From contig CAMCUB010000029.1 in assembly GCA_945878845.1 (NCBI GenBank), positions 1 to 45,238 on the forward strand: DNA of 45,238 bases, written 5' to 3'. Made by a program: the position numbers and the translations under genes. The notes below the pieces were generated by a model that saw only the letters and a program-made list of their open reading frames with translations, searched no databases and was not told the origin of the DNA. Source of the DNA: Erythrobacter sanguineus (GTDB lineage: Bacteria > Pseudomonadota > Alphaproteobacteria > Sphingomonadales > Sphingomonadaceae). Shown in pieces: positions 8,100 to 16,474 of this stretch (its first letter is position 1; each line of letters starts with the position of its first letter).

Positions 8100-10030
8100 T
8101 AGGCCCCCTTGTATCTCGAACTGGCGAGGAGTCGAACAAGCGCCTGATTAAGGCTACTGGATATAGCTGACTTTACCACATGCTCGTCGAAGAGAGATGG
8201 GGACAGGTCCATTTCGACTTCGTGAAGAGCGGTGCAAAGCAGGATGGGCAGAGACGGCAAAGCGTCACGAATCAGCGCCGCCAATTGCCCCCCGTTCATT
8301 TCCGGCATGTCGTAATCAAGAATAACGGCATCCCAACCCACCGGATCGGCTTCAAGCACTTGGAGAGCTTGAAGCGGAGAAGAAATTGCAATCGCCTCCG
8401 CCCCAAACATGCGTACCTCGCTTGAGATGAGCTCGAGAACCAACGGATTGTCATCGACAATCATGAGTTTCGCGCCCTCAGGCGCTCGTTGAGTACTGAG
8501 TTCCTCGACGGCGCGTTGGTCCAAGGGAAGTTTGGCGAGTGGCCAGACAAGCTGGAACGTCGTTCCATGTCTCCCGCTTTTGACATGTATTGAACCTCCT
8601 GCTTCGACTACCTTGCTTGACACGATGCTAAGGCCCAGGCCCGTCCCGTAGGACTTCGTGGTGTGGAATGACTCGAAGATACGGGGGAGGTCTTCAGCTT
8701 CGATGCCGCAGCCGGTGTCTTGCACGGTGATCAGCGCACTTGGCAGTTCGGGTTTCTCGCCAACCATTGGCTCCGAAAGCTTTCGCGCCGGGTCGAGCCT
8801 TTCAAGGATGACCTCGATTGACCCGGCTCGATCGACAGGCAATGAATCGCGGGCGTTGTTACAAAGGTTCATCATCACGCGCAGGAATTCGGATTCCGCT
8901 GCTTTTAGTGCGATACTTTCCTCTTTCGCCTTGAGCATGATGGAATGATAAGGCTTCAAGGTGACACCGGTCAGCTCAATGACAGTCATAAGGGCCGACT
9001 TCGCATCGAGCGCACTTGGCGGCCGCTTGGCAGCGTTTGGTGCGAGCACAGAATCGAGCAGGCTGCTCGCTTGCCTGGCGGCGCCTTCGATCCGCTCAAG
9101 TTCAGGTGAGCGCGACCAACCTTTGGCCCGTAGCGTAGTTGCCGAGGCCCCCATAACCGCGACGAAGTTTGCCAGATCGTGGGCTACGCCGGAAACCGCA
9201 TGGCCGATCATCTCGTCGCGCTCAATCAGCTGAAGCCTTTCGCGTGCGCGAATGCGGTCCCTTGTCGCACGCTTGATGTCTCCGATGTCGCGGGTGGTAC
9301 ATACCAGTCCGCCCGAAGGGCTTTGCGCAAGCGTCACCTCCTGCTCGACGATGCCGCCATCCCGCCGCACACCACACGCCTCTCCGCGCCAGCTGCCCGC
9401 CTTGAAAACCGACGGCATCGCAATTTGTTCGATTCGTTCGGCCTCTTGTCTACTATAGAGGATCGACCAATGCCGCCCCACAAGCGCAGTGGCATCGCTA
9501 TAGCCGAACATCGTGCAGTGGGCGCGGTTCAGGTATAAGAAGAAGCCCTCCGCATCGGTGATCGCCACGCCATCCGAGGTCGCCTCGATCGCAGAAAACT
9601 GCTCCTCCAGCTTTCTCTGGTAAGCATCCCGCTGCCGCTCGAGACCAAGACGCTCACTTGCGTCTCGGATGATTGCAGCATAGCCCGCCAGCTTGCTGGT
9701 TTTGGGCTCGACCCAGTGAGTAAGCGAAAGATCGACCGGGAGCAATCGCCCGTCGCGACAGAGAGCGGAGATGGTTGTCGTCTTTCCCAAAAGTCGCGAC
9801 TGCCCCCCTTCCGCCAGGCGCCGCATTCCCGCCAAGTGATTGGCCCTGTGAATTTCCGGTACGATGCGATGAAGGCTTTCGCCCATAATCTCATCTGCTT
9901 GCCAGCCAAACAGCTTCGCCGCGCCGTTATTCCAATAGATCACCCGGTTGTCCGGGTCGACGGCAACGAAGGCGTCACTCGTCGCCTCGGCGATAAGGTG
10001 GGCCAACTTCTCCTGATCCTGATGTTGCAC
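8099..10030 (-). CDS. Soluble PAS-PAS hybrid histidine kinase
   Basis: A 643-residue sensor kinase with no membrane segment, so it likely senses a cytoplasmic signal. Domains in order: PAS (about 8-125), PAS (about 140-255), dimerisation/phospho-acceptor region with H284 in VAHDLANF, HATPase with the N-box MNLCNNARDSL and glycine boxes DTGCGIEAEDL and GTGLGLS, then a C-terminal receiver (about 520-640) with IVDDN, phospho-acceptor D572 (ILDYDMPEMNG), the Thr in LLCTA and lysine in VVKSA. The first PAS domain has the NRVIYWNNGAAKLFGW pattern of FixL/LOV-like PAS folds but no LOV cysteine motif was seen. The C-terminal receiver may act as a phosphate sink or relay towards the downstream regulator. 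Confidence 0.9.
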   Translation of the reverse strand: MQHQDQEKLAHLIAEATSDAFVAVDPDNRVIYWNNGAAKLFGWQADEIMGESLHRIVPEIHRANHLAGMRRLAEGGQSRLLGKTTTISALCRDGRLLPVDLSLTHWVEPKTSKLAGYAAIIRDASERLGLERQRDAYQRKLEEQFSAIEATSDGVAITDAEGFFLYLNRAHCTMFGYSDATALVGRHWSILYSRQEAERIEQIAMPSVFKAGSWRGEACGVRRDGGIVEQEVTLAQSPSGGLVCTTRDIGDIKRATRDRIRARERLQLIERDEMIGHAVSGVAHDLANFVAVMGASATTLRAKGWSRSPELERIEGAARQASSLLDSVLAPNAAKRPPSALDAKSALMTVIELTGVTLKPYHSIMLKAKEESIALKAAESEFLRVMMNLCNNARDSLPVDRAGSIEVILERLDPARKLSEPMVGEKPELPSALITVQDTGCGIEAEDLPRIFESFHTTKSYGTGLGLSIVSSKVVEAGGSIHVKSGRHGTTFQLVWPLAKLPLDQRAVEELSTQRAPEGAKLMIVDDNPLVLELISSEVRMFGAEAIAISSPLQALQVLEADPVGWDAVILDYDMPEMNGGQLAALIRDALPSLPILLCTALHEVEMDLSPSLFDEHVVKSAISSSLNQALVRLLASSRYKGA

Positions 10031-10182
10031 GGACCCTCACATGCCTTCCGGCTGACTGCCAAAAACTGACGCGTGCTTCTTTTCAGCCAGTGACCAAAAT
10101 CGAGATGGCGCATCCGCATTCGTTCAGCTGTCTACGCTTGGACCCGCGTCGAGGTAGCCGCGCTTTTGATGCTGCGGATACC

Positions 10183-10243
10183 TATCCAGAAGGATATATG
10201 ACTATCCAAACGGATATATACCATCTGGCAATCCATACGGATA
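10183..10243. repeat. Three-copy dyad array TATCC-N4-GGATA
   Basis: Three 14-bp inverted repeats: TATCCagaaGGATA at 10183-10196, TATCCaaacGGATA at 10203-10216, and AATCCatacGGATA at 10230-10243. A lone GGATA half-site lies at 10176-10180. Start-to-start spacings are 20 and 27 bp. The array is about 150-210 bp upstream of the kinase start codon and just beyond the stop of the PilZ gene, so it is best read as a cooperative regulator-binding region for the kinase/regulator operon. A LuxR-type response regulator would suit such a dyad, but the binding protein is not known. Confidence 0.6.
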
Positions 10244-10300
10244 TGTACCGAAAGCGTTTTGGCCAATATATAAAATATCGCATAATCAATGCATCGCTTG

Positions 10301-10885
10301 TTAAGCACAAGGAATGCGAGGCCACGTGCGGGGATCGTTCCGACCACGCGGCCACGACAGGATGCCGGCGTTCCACCAATCCCTGGCCGCACAGTATTCT
10401 CTTCGCTGCTCGATCCGGATCCAATCCCGAGCATAAGTGCGCAGGCTTATGATCTGGTCCCGCGTCAGGCGTTCGTCGAACATTACGCCGATTAAGAACG
10501 GGGCGCCCGGGCAGGAGACTTTCCGGACCCCGACAGCGAAGATTTCTGAGGTCCCGGCGCGCAGATACGCACTCGTACCAACCGAGAGTGGGCTCGCCGA
10601 TGCGACAAGCGCGCCGAACCCCGAAAGATCGAGTAGCACGCAGTCGAAAGTATCATAAACACAGACGAGCTTTGCAGGAGCGGTCAGCGACATGCGCACT
10701 GATACACGGCGATCGGGCGTCGCGCCACCTCCAACCTCTTGACGGATGAAATTTCGTTCCATCAATGAGAATCCCGCTTGTTTGCCAGTGAGGATCGCTT
10801 TTTTACTTGAATAAATTGTGGAGGTATTGTCTTTCTTGACCGCCGTGTTGGGATCGAATTCGGTGGACCATGTTCTAATCGACAT
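10301..10885 (-). CDS. PilZ-domain protein (c-di-GMP receptor candidate)
   Basis: A 194-residue cytoplasmic protein. A PilZ domain spans about residues 57-150, with the RxxxR motif (R60-VSV-R64) followed by D86-L-S88-G-F-G91, matching the (D/N)xSxxG c-di-GMP motif. The 55-residue N-terminal extension and about 40-residue C-terminal tail (rich in Arg and Trp) are not recognised. The ATG at 10885 has GGAGA at suitable spacing; a shorter start at 10762 is possible. It lies upstream of the kinase/regulator pair on the same strand with a 270-bp gap, so co-regulation rather than tight operon membership is likely. A role in surface attachment alongside the secretion operon is only suggested by proximity. 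Confidence 0.82.
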   Translation of the reverse strand: MSIRTWSTEFDPNTAVKKDNTSTIYSSKKAILTGKQAGFSLMERNFIRQEVGGGATPDRRVSVRMSLTAPAKLVCVYDTFDCVLLDLSGFGALVASASPLSVGTSAYLRAGTSEIFAVGVRKVSCPGAPFLIGVMFDERLTRDQIISLRTYARDWIRIEQRREYCAARDWWNAGILSWPRGRNDPRTWPRIPCA

Positions 10886-11666
10886 GCAATTCTCCGATGA
10901 CGATACTTGCGGTCTGCCGATAATGATCGGGACCGTCTGCCGAACTTCCGGGTTGGTAGTGGTTTTACTGTGATGTCAGCATAGATATGGGAATTTGGGG
11001 GCTAATGCCGGTTTATCCCCTCCTGCCCGCCGCTCGATGCCCCGGGACCAATCGTTGCATCGAGCGGCGGTATCCGTATTGGACGATTAGCTTCCTGAAT
11101 GGGCTGCGACTGGAGACAGAGCCGCCGCTCACCGCAGCTAGCTAATGGTCGTTGAGTGGATCCGAAATGTTTTGGAATGGCCGCAGAGATTTTTTGACAA
11201 TTCACAAGACATTTGTGATCGCAATCAAAATAAGTGCGGCAACCAAGCCATATTCAACAACATCTGCGCCATCCACATCCTCGAAGATGCTACGGATAGA
11301 GTCAATTATATTCATTCGAGTGTTCCGCCTCCTTTTAAATAAGTTAGTCGACTGATGTTTTTAAATTAGCAATTCATCTTATAAGAATTGGTTAAAATGG
11401 CGCTACGCATTAAGAATACATTCCTTAGGATGTAATAGGCACGGAGAATCGTCGTGGCCGGCGTAAGCCAACATTCTGTCGGTGGCATGTTCTTGGTGTT
11501 GAACGGTCGGGGGGTGTTTGGCTAAGGGCATGTGAAAAGGGCGGAATATGCTGAAGTACGTGTCCGTCCGTGCCGCAAGCTTCGCCGGCTTCACGCGCTT
11601 ATCGGGGCGCAGTAAAGTCCATTCATGAGGGCTGCGCGTAGGGACTAACTAACACGTCGCGGGTCT

Positions 11667-11700
11667 CGAGAGGCTCCTATTAGCAAGTAGGGGCCTCTCG
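11667..11700. repeat. Strong hairpin in gene-poor region
   Basis: CGAGAGGC (667-674) pairs perfectly with GCCTCTCG (693-700), and pairing extends inward through a T-G wobble and CCTA/TAGG plus one more pair, giving about 13 bp with an 8-nt loop. No T-tract follows on either strand, so a standard intrinsic terminator is not supported. It could be part of a small RNA or a mobile-element end. Confidence 0.5.
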
Positions 11701-12512
11701 AAATCGGAACAGTCACATTTCGGGCAGGCTTTGCGGAATTATGCTGGCGCCCCGACTGTGTGCATCCGACAGCGGTCGAAAGAGCTTTCACTGGGCGGTC
11801 GCCTCGTTCGGACCATTGACATGGGGCAAACCCGCAAGGACCGCTCCTAGGCGGTCGCGCATCGGTCTTGCACGGCTTGCGGCCAAGGGCCTCGATTTGG
11901 ATTGCCACTTCCTCCCGATAGTCCTGGGTGAGAAGGGCGTCGGCGTAAGTCGTGTTGCATCGGACAGATGGCAAAGTATATCCGCGCCGGATCTGACCGC
12001 ATAGGGGAAGCCGCCGGCACGTGCGCAAGGTCTGGAAGGTCTGAACGATCTAATCGCCTGAACACCACTCAGGGGGAGAGTCCGCGGTTACATCTCGCTC
12101 AGCTCTGTCGCGATCGCAGTACATGCATCTTTTCTCGCGCCGCTGATACGCCACGAGGACAACCTTGGTATTGCTCATTCGAAATTGATGCGGCCCACTT
12201 GCTAGGTCATGCCCTTGTAGAACAATTGGTTAAGGTCGGCTTCAATCAGTTTTGATGCGGGAACCGAGTGCAATTCGAATTTGATTGAGAAGCTGCCACC
12301 TTCGGAGCGCGCGCCTTATCTTGCTGTTTTGTCGCAACGATTTTTGGGAATAGATGCTGCGATCCGTCGCGTAGGGTGTATATCTTCCACAATGCCAGCC
12401 CCGGACCGGGAAATGGCCCTGTCGAGCATCCGGCGCTTCTGCCGTTGCTTTTAAGCAAGGCCTCGCCCTGCGGGCGGACTTCGATCCCGAACAGCCGCCT
12501 GACGCTAGAGTT

Positions 12513-12533
12513 TGGGGGTATGTCTGGGGGTAT
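12513..12533. repeat. TGGGGGTAT direct repeat, possible integrase-flanking scar
   Basis: Two perfect TGGGGGTAT copies (12513-12521 and 12525-12533) spaced 12 bp apart. From memory, similar paired GGGGGTA motifs sit beside tyrosine-integrase genes of alphaproteobacterial integrative elements. No integrase follows: an A/T-rich spacer runs directly into the end of the DUF1348 gene. Confidence 0.3.
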
Positions 12534-12607
12534 CCGACTATCTATCATTCATAAAATTGAACAATAATAGATTAAAAATGTATCTTCGGGGTTCCCTTCA
12601 CCTGCGG

Positions 12608-13071
12608 CTAGAGCCCCAGGTCCGACAGGCCCGGATGATCGTCCGGACGGCGGCCGAGGGGCCAGCGGAACAGGCGTTGCTCCTCGCGGATGGGGTGTTC
12701 GTTGATGCTGGCGAAGCGGCGGCGCATCAAGCCGTCCTCGGCGAATTCCCAGTTCTCGTTGCCATAGGCGCGAAACCAGCTGCCGCTGTCATCGTGGTAT
12801 TCATAGGCGTAGCGCACCGCGATGCGGTCTTCCCGGAAGGCCCACAGCTCCTTGATCAGCCGGTAATCGAGCTCTTTGGCCCATTTGCGCTCCAGGAACG
12901 CCTGCGCCGCGGCGCGGCCGCGCGGGAACTCGGCGCGGTTTCGCCACTCGGTGTCCTCTGTATAGGCGAGCGCGACTTTTGCCGCATCGCGGCTGTTCCA
13001 GCCATCTTCGGCAAGGCGCACCTTCTCGCGTGCGGTTTCCTCGGTGAAGGGGGGAGTGGGGGGCGGGACAT
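12608..13071 (-). pseudogene. DUF1348 / NTF2-like protein, frameshifted near its start
   Basis: The body matches the DUF1348 (NTF2-like fold) family, with motifs such as [36 protein letters not shown] and the C-terminal [18 protein letters not shown]. Substrate unknown; about 150 residues is normal. The best start, the ATG at 13071-13069 with AGAGGAG upstream, opens the family-like peptide MSRPPLPP but in a frame different from the body, which continues as [12 protein letters not shown]. The whole is 464 bp, one base short of a multiple of three. One missing base in a C-run (complement of the G-runs at 13049-13054 or 13058-13063) explains this. Either a real mutation or a homopolymer sequencing error. 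Last gene of the GST/FNR operon. Confidence 0.7.
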
Positions 13072-13100
13072 GGCAATCTCCTCTGGTGGGGCGAATGGGA

Positions 13101-13697
13101 TCATTGCGCGCCTCGCAATGCTGCGAGCTCGGCTTCAAGCGCGGCGATCCGCGCGTCGCGGTCCGCCAGCGCTGCGCTGACATCCTCGGCGTGGAACATC
13201 TGCGGGATGTGCTGCGGGCAGTTGGCATCCCAGGCCTCGATCTCGAACAGGATCACCTGCTCTGCCCGCGCGCGGTAGCCTTCGGGCATCAGCCGCTGCT
13301 CGAGCGCGGCGTCGCCCTCGACCACCCGCGCCGTGCCCCACAGCTTGATGCGCTGGCGGTGGGCGTAGTCCATCAGGAAGATATGGGCGCGGGGGTTCTC
13401 GGCGAGATTGCCGGTTGTGATGAACTGCCGGTTGCCCTTGAAATCGGCAAAGGCGAGCGTGCGGTCGCCGACCACCTGCAGGAACCCCGGCGGGCCGCCG
13501 CGATGCTCGATATAGGGCTGGCCCGCAGCGCTCGCGGTGGCGAGGTAGAAGCTGCGCACACCGGCGATGAAGGCCGCGAGGCCTTCGTCGATCGTCCGGC
13601 CCATCTCCATGCCTTCGTAGATCGCGCGCGATCCTTTCCGCGCCTGCGCGGCCTTCACGGCCGGGGTGAAGGCGATATCGGCGGGGCGCTGGCTCAT
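13101..13697 (-). CDS. Pyridoxamine 5'-phosphate oxidase-family flavoprotein
   Basis: A 198-residue protein with a PNPOx-like split-barrel fold that normally binds FMN (about residues 35-160): [37 protein letters not shown] and later [30 protein letters not shown]. The end is a short Ala/Glu/Arg-rich helix, possibly a coiled coil (about 172-196). True PdxH function is unlikely given the context; proteins of this type more often act as small FMN or F420 reductases. The ATG at 13697 has AAGGAACG upstream. It lies 22 bp after the flavodoxin-reductase fusion gene and 29 bp before the DUF1348 gene in one operon. Confidence 0.85.
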   Translation of the reverse strand: MSQRPADIAFTPAVKAAQARKGSRAIYEGMEMGRTIDEGLAAFIAGVRSFYLATASAAGQPYIEHRGGPPGFLQVVGDRTLAFADFKGNRQFITTGNLAENPRAHIFLMDYAHRQRIKLWGTARVVEGDAALEQRLMPEGYRARAEQVILFEIEAWDANCPQHIPQMFHAEDVSAALADRDARIAALEAELAALRGAQ

Positions 13698-13719
13698 GAT
13701 GCGGCGTTCCTTCTTGAGG

Positions 13720-15687
13720 TCACAGGTCGAGGATCAAGCGGTCGCCGCCGCCTGCTGAAGGGACGGCAGGGACGGCGCAGCAGATCAGCGCCTGGTCGGC
13801 ATCGACCTTGGCAGAGGGGCGGGTGGCATAGGTCACCTTGCCCTCGATCACCTTGACCGCGCAGGTTCCGCAGGAGCCGCCGCGGCAGCTGTATTCGGGC
13901 GTCAACCCGCGCGCTTCGGCAAGGTCGAGCAGGCTCCCCGCCGCCGCATCCCAGCGCGCTTCCTTGCCCGACTTGGCGAGGGCGACCGGCACCGGCTGGT
14001 CGGCGACCGGCGGCAAGGCATCGGCGGCTTCGGGTATGCGGCGCTTGAGCGAGGCGGGGCCGAAAGCCTCGGCGTAGATCCGCGCGTCTGGCACGCCGAT
14101 GTCGCTCAATTGGTCGTAGAGCCCCTGCATGAAGGGCGGCGGGCCGCACATATAGAAGTCGTAGCCGTCGAACGGGAGGGTCTGCCGGAACAGGTCGGTG
14201 CTTATGCGTCCCTCGGTATCGAAGTCGACGCCGGGCGCTGCGCCTTCGATTACGTCAAGCAGCCGGATCACCCGCACCGCGCCGCCCGCCTGCGCTGCCA
14301 ACTCGGTGATTTCCCGGTCGAAGGCCCGTTCGACCACCGAGCGCGCGGCGATGAACATGAAGGTCGGCCGGATGCGGCGCTTGCGCAGGCCTTCGAAGAC
14401 GATGCTGCGCAGCATCGCCAACATCGGCGTTATCCCGACCCCGGCGGCGAGCAGCACGGCGGGGCGCGCCTCGAGCGGGTCGATGACAAACCCGCCCGCC
14501 GGGGCCCGCGCCTCGATCACGTCGCCGACGCTGAGATAATCGTGGAGGTGGTTCGAGACCAGCCCCTGCCGCTTGACGCTGAGACGGTAGAACCCGTCCG
14601 ACGGCGCGGTCGAGAGCGTATAGGTGCGCAGCACCGGCTCGGCGGCGGGATCGGGGCGCACGCGGATCGGCAGATGCTGGCCCGCCTCGTGCCCGGCGAT
14701 GCCCTTGCCGTCCGCCGGCTCGAGATGGAACGAGCGGATGACGCTGCTCTCCTCGACGATCCGGGCGATGCGGAACGGGCGCCAAGTGTTGCGGAGCGCT
14801 TCGGCCGCGATCCGCGCGGCGGCCTGCTGCCAGCCGCCGGTCATCAGGCTGTTGGGCGACCACCCGTCCGCCCGCATGGCAAAGCGCAGCGGCAAGGCGC
14901 CCGCGCGCAGCACGACCTTGCGCGGGCGGAACACCCACAAACGCTCGGCGCCCTGGAAGGCGGCGATCTCGTCGGACTCCAGCACCACTTCGGCATCGCC
15001 GGTCAGGTGCACCATGTCGCCGGTGGCAAGGTCGGGGAAGACCAAGCCCGCCTTGGGGTTCAGCATGAAGTTGCCGAAGGTGTTGAAATGGAAGTTCCCG
15101 GCGAAATCCGGAATCGTGAGCGAGCCGTCGGCGCTGATCATGTTGCGCGCGCGCGGGTCATCCATGTCCAGCGATTGTGCCGGGGGGGCGTCTGCAAAAT
15201 CGTCAGGCTCGCGCACGAAGGCGAAGTCGCGCTGCTGGATATATTGCGGGCAATTGCCGAAAGCGTGCTCGACCGCGACTGCGAAGCCCTTGTCCGACAA
15301 TCCGCGCACGGTGCCGTTCATCCGGTTGCGCCGCCTTGTGTGGAGCTCGATCCCGAGCAGCCCGACCGCCGCGCCATCGACCAGCGCCGCCGTGGCCGGG
15401 TCCTGCGGATCGGGGTGAGTGGTGAAGGCGAGGTGCTTGGGATCGGGGCTGGTCATGAAACCGGGCTGGCCGCTCAGCAGCGTCACCCAGGCATCGCCCG
15501 CCGCATCGACCGCGCCGAGCACGATGAAAGGGAGCTGGCGATAGAAGTCGCGGTGCTGGTCGGGCATGTGGTCGCGGATCACCCGGCGACCGAATGCCTC
15601 CATCCGCTCGGCCACGCCGACCACAGTCTGCAGCGCGACTTCGCCCGCATGAAACGGTGAGGGCATGTCGGGCGTGGGCTGGGTCAT
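13720..15687 (-). CDS. PNPOx-FNR-[2Fe-2S] ferredoxin fusion oxidoreductase
   Basis: A 655-residue soluble electron-transfer enzyme. The N-terminal third (about 1-200) is a PNPOx-like split barrel; a flavin reductase module starts near 305 with RTYTLS (FAD contact), and a nucleotide-binding part has LLAAGVGITPMLAMLR. The C-terminal ferredoxin domain (about 570-655) has the plant-type cluster pattern CRGGSCGTC with a further Cys in ALICCAVPA. Electrons should flow from NAD(P)H through FAD to the iron-sulfur cluster or to the N-terminal flavin. The ATG at 15687 has GGGAGAG upstream. It follows the GST by 27 bp and precedes the small PNPOx protein, so the operon pairs two split-barrel flavoproteins with a glutathione transferase, suggesting reductive detoxification of an electrophile. 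Confidence 0.88.
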   Translation of the reverse strand: MTQPTPDMPSPFHAGEVALQTVVGVAERMEAFGRRVIRDHMPDQHRDFYRQLPFIVLGAVDAAGDAWVTLLSGQPGFMTSPDPKHLAFTTHPDPQDPATAALVDGAAVGLLGIELHTRRRNRMNGTVRGLSDKGFAVAVEHAFGNCPQYIQQRDFAFVREPDDFADAPPAQSLDMDDPRARNMISADGSLTIPDFAGNFHFNTFGNFMLNPKAGLVFPDLATGDMVHLTGDAEVVLESDEIAAFQGAERLWVFRPRKVVLRAGALPLRFAMRADGWSPNSLMTGGWQQAAARIAAEALRNTWRPFRIARIVEESSVIRSFHLEPADGKGIAGHEAGQHLPIRVRPDPAAEPVLRTYTLSTAPSDGFYRLSVKRQGLVSNHLHDYLSVGDVIEARAPAGGFVIDPLEARPAVLLAAGVGITPMLAMLRSIVFEGLRKRRIRPTFMFIAARSVVERAFDREITELAAQAGGAVRVIRLLDVIEGAAPGVDFDTEGRISTDLFRQTLPFDGYDFYMCGPPPFMQGLYDQLSDIGVPDARIYAEAFGPASLKRRIPEAADALPPVADQPVPVALAKSGKEARWDAAAGSLLDLAEARGLTPEYSCRGGSCGTCAVKVIEGKVTYATRPSAKVDADQALICCAVPAVPSAGGGDRLILDL

Positions 15688-15714
15688 CGCGGTTCTCTCC
15701 CGGCGGCGGATGGA

Positions 15715-16326
15715 TCAGGCCTCGAGGCCGACCGGCGTCTTGCCGAATGCGACGAAGCCGGGCAGGCCCTCGATCCGGGCGAGCCAGCGCTTGACGTTGG
15801 TGTAGGCGGCAAGGTCGACATTGCCCTCGGGCGCGCGGGCGATGTAGCTGTAGAGCGCGATGTCGGCGATGGTCGGGTGGTCGGCGGCGATCCAGTCACG
15901 GGCCTCGAGTTCGGCCTCGATCAGCGCCAGAACGGCGTGGGCGCGGGCGATCACTTCGTCGGGGTTGAAGCCCGCCTTGAAGATCGTGACGAGGCGGGCG
16001 GCTGCGGGGCCGAAGGCGATCTGCCCGGCAGCGACCGACAGCCAGCGCTGCACCGCGGCGGCGCCCGCCGGGTCCTCGGGCAGCCAGTCACTGCGGCTGA
16101 ATTTCTTGGCGGCATAGACCATGATCGCGTTGGAATCGGCGATTGTCGCGTCGCCGTCTTCCAGAATCGGCACCTGACCGAAGCGGTTCTTTGCCAGATA
16201 TTCGGGCGATTTGTGCTCACCCTTGGCGAGGTCGACCTCGACGATTTCGGCGTCGGCACCGATCAGCGACAGGAACAGCCGGGCGCGGTGGGCGTGGCCG
16301 GAAATGGGGTGGACATAGAGTTTCAT
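15715..16326 (-). CDS. Glutathione S-transferase
   Basis: A 203-residue cytosolic GST. The thioredoxin-like N-terminal domain (1-80) shows [21 protein letters not shown], cis-proline motif QVPILED and the glutathione-binding ADSNAIMVY segment; the all-helical C-terminal domain (about 88-200) contains [11 protein letters not shown], the usual N-capping/hydrophobic staple motif. The ATG at 16326 was chosen because AAGGACG precedes it and the fold starts there. First gene of a four-gene operon, divergent from the LysR regulator, which is the probable controller. The substrate cannot be read from the sequence. Confidence 0.92.
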   Translation of the reverse strand: MKLYVHPISGHAHRARLFLSLIGADAEIVEVDLAKGEHKSPEYLAKNRFGQVPILEDGDATIADSNAIMVYAAKKFSRSDWLPEDPAGAAAVQRWLSVAAGQIAFGPAAARLVTIFKAGFNPDEVIARAHAVLALIEAELEARDWIAADHPTIADIALYSYIARAPEGNVDLAAYTNVKRWLARIEGLPGFVAFGKTPVGLEA

Positions 16327-16407
16327 GATCGCGTCCTTTGGCAAGCGCAGGCGGCAAGCGGGCCATCCGGCGAGCCACCAAATGGGCGGTGGCCGGCGCG
16401 ATCGGAA

Positions 16408-16440
16408 CCTTCGAAGGGTGCAAGTCACTATTCCGCGGAA
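16408..16440. promoter_or_regulatory. Paired palindromes between LysR gene and GST operon
   Basis: Two perfect 10-bp palindromes lie in the 148-bp divergent intergenic region: CCTTCGAAGG at 16408-16417 and TTCCGCGGAA at 16431-16440, 23 bp apart start to start, about two helical turns. LysR-type regulators typically bind two such sites around divergent promoters. The second is 35-44 bp from the regulator start codon. Confidence 0.5.
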
Positions 16441-16474
16441 CGCAATTATCGCCTAGGAGAGGCGTGATTTCATC

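Larger units (their letters stand above)
10886..12607. other. 1.7-kb gene-poor region
   Basis: No frame here has convincing protein character. The open frames on either strand are short, overlapping and of mixed composition. It contains a 13-bp-stem hairpin at 11667-11700 and a TGGGGGTAT direct repeat at 12513-12533, and it ends where GC-rich, densely coding sequence begins. It could be a decayed or scarred insertion zone, could encode small RNAs, or could be plain spacer. No tRNA could be folded by eye. Confidence 0.5.

Noticed and set aside
11645..12028. Minus-strand frame in the gene-poor region
   Set aside because: No family features, Cys/Arg-rich and overlapping other equally poor frames.
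12440..12500. TTCGATCCC sequence resembling a tRNA T-loop
   Set aside because: No acceptor, anticodon or D arms could be folded around it.
14110..15660. Long plus-strand open frame opposite the FNR-ferredoxin fusion
   Set aside because: A shadow of GC-rich coding sequence; the minus-strand frame has clear domains and this one does not.
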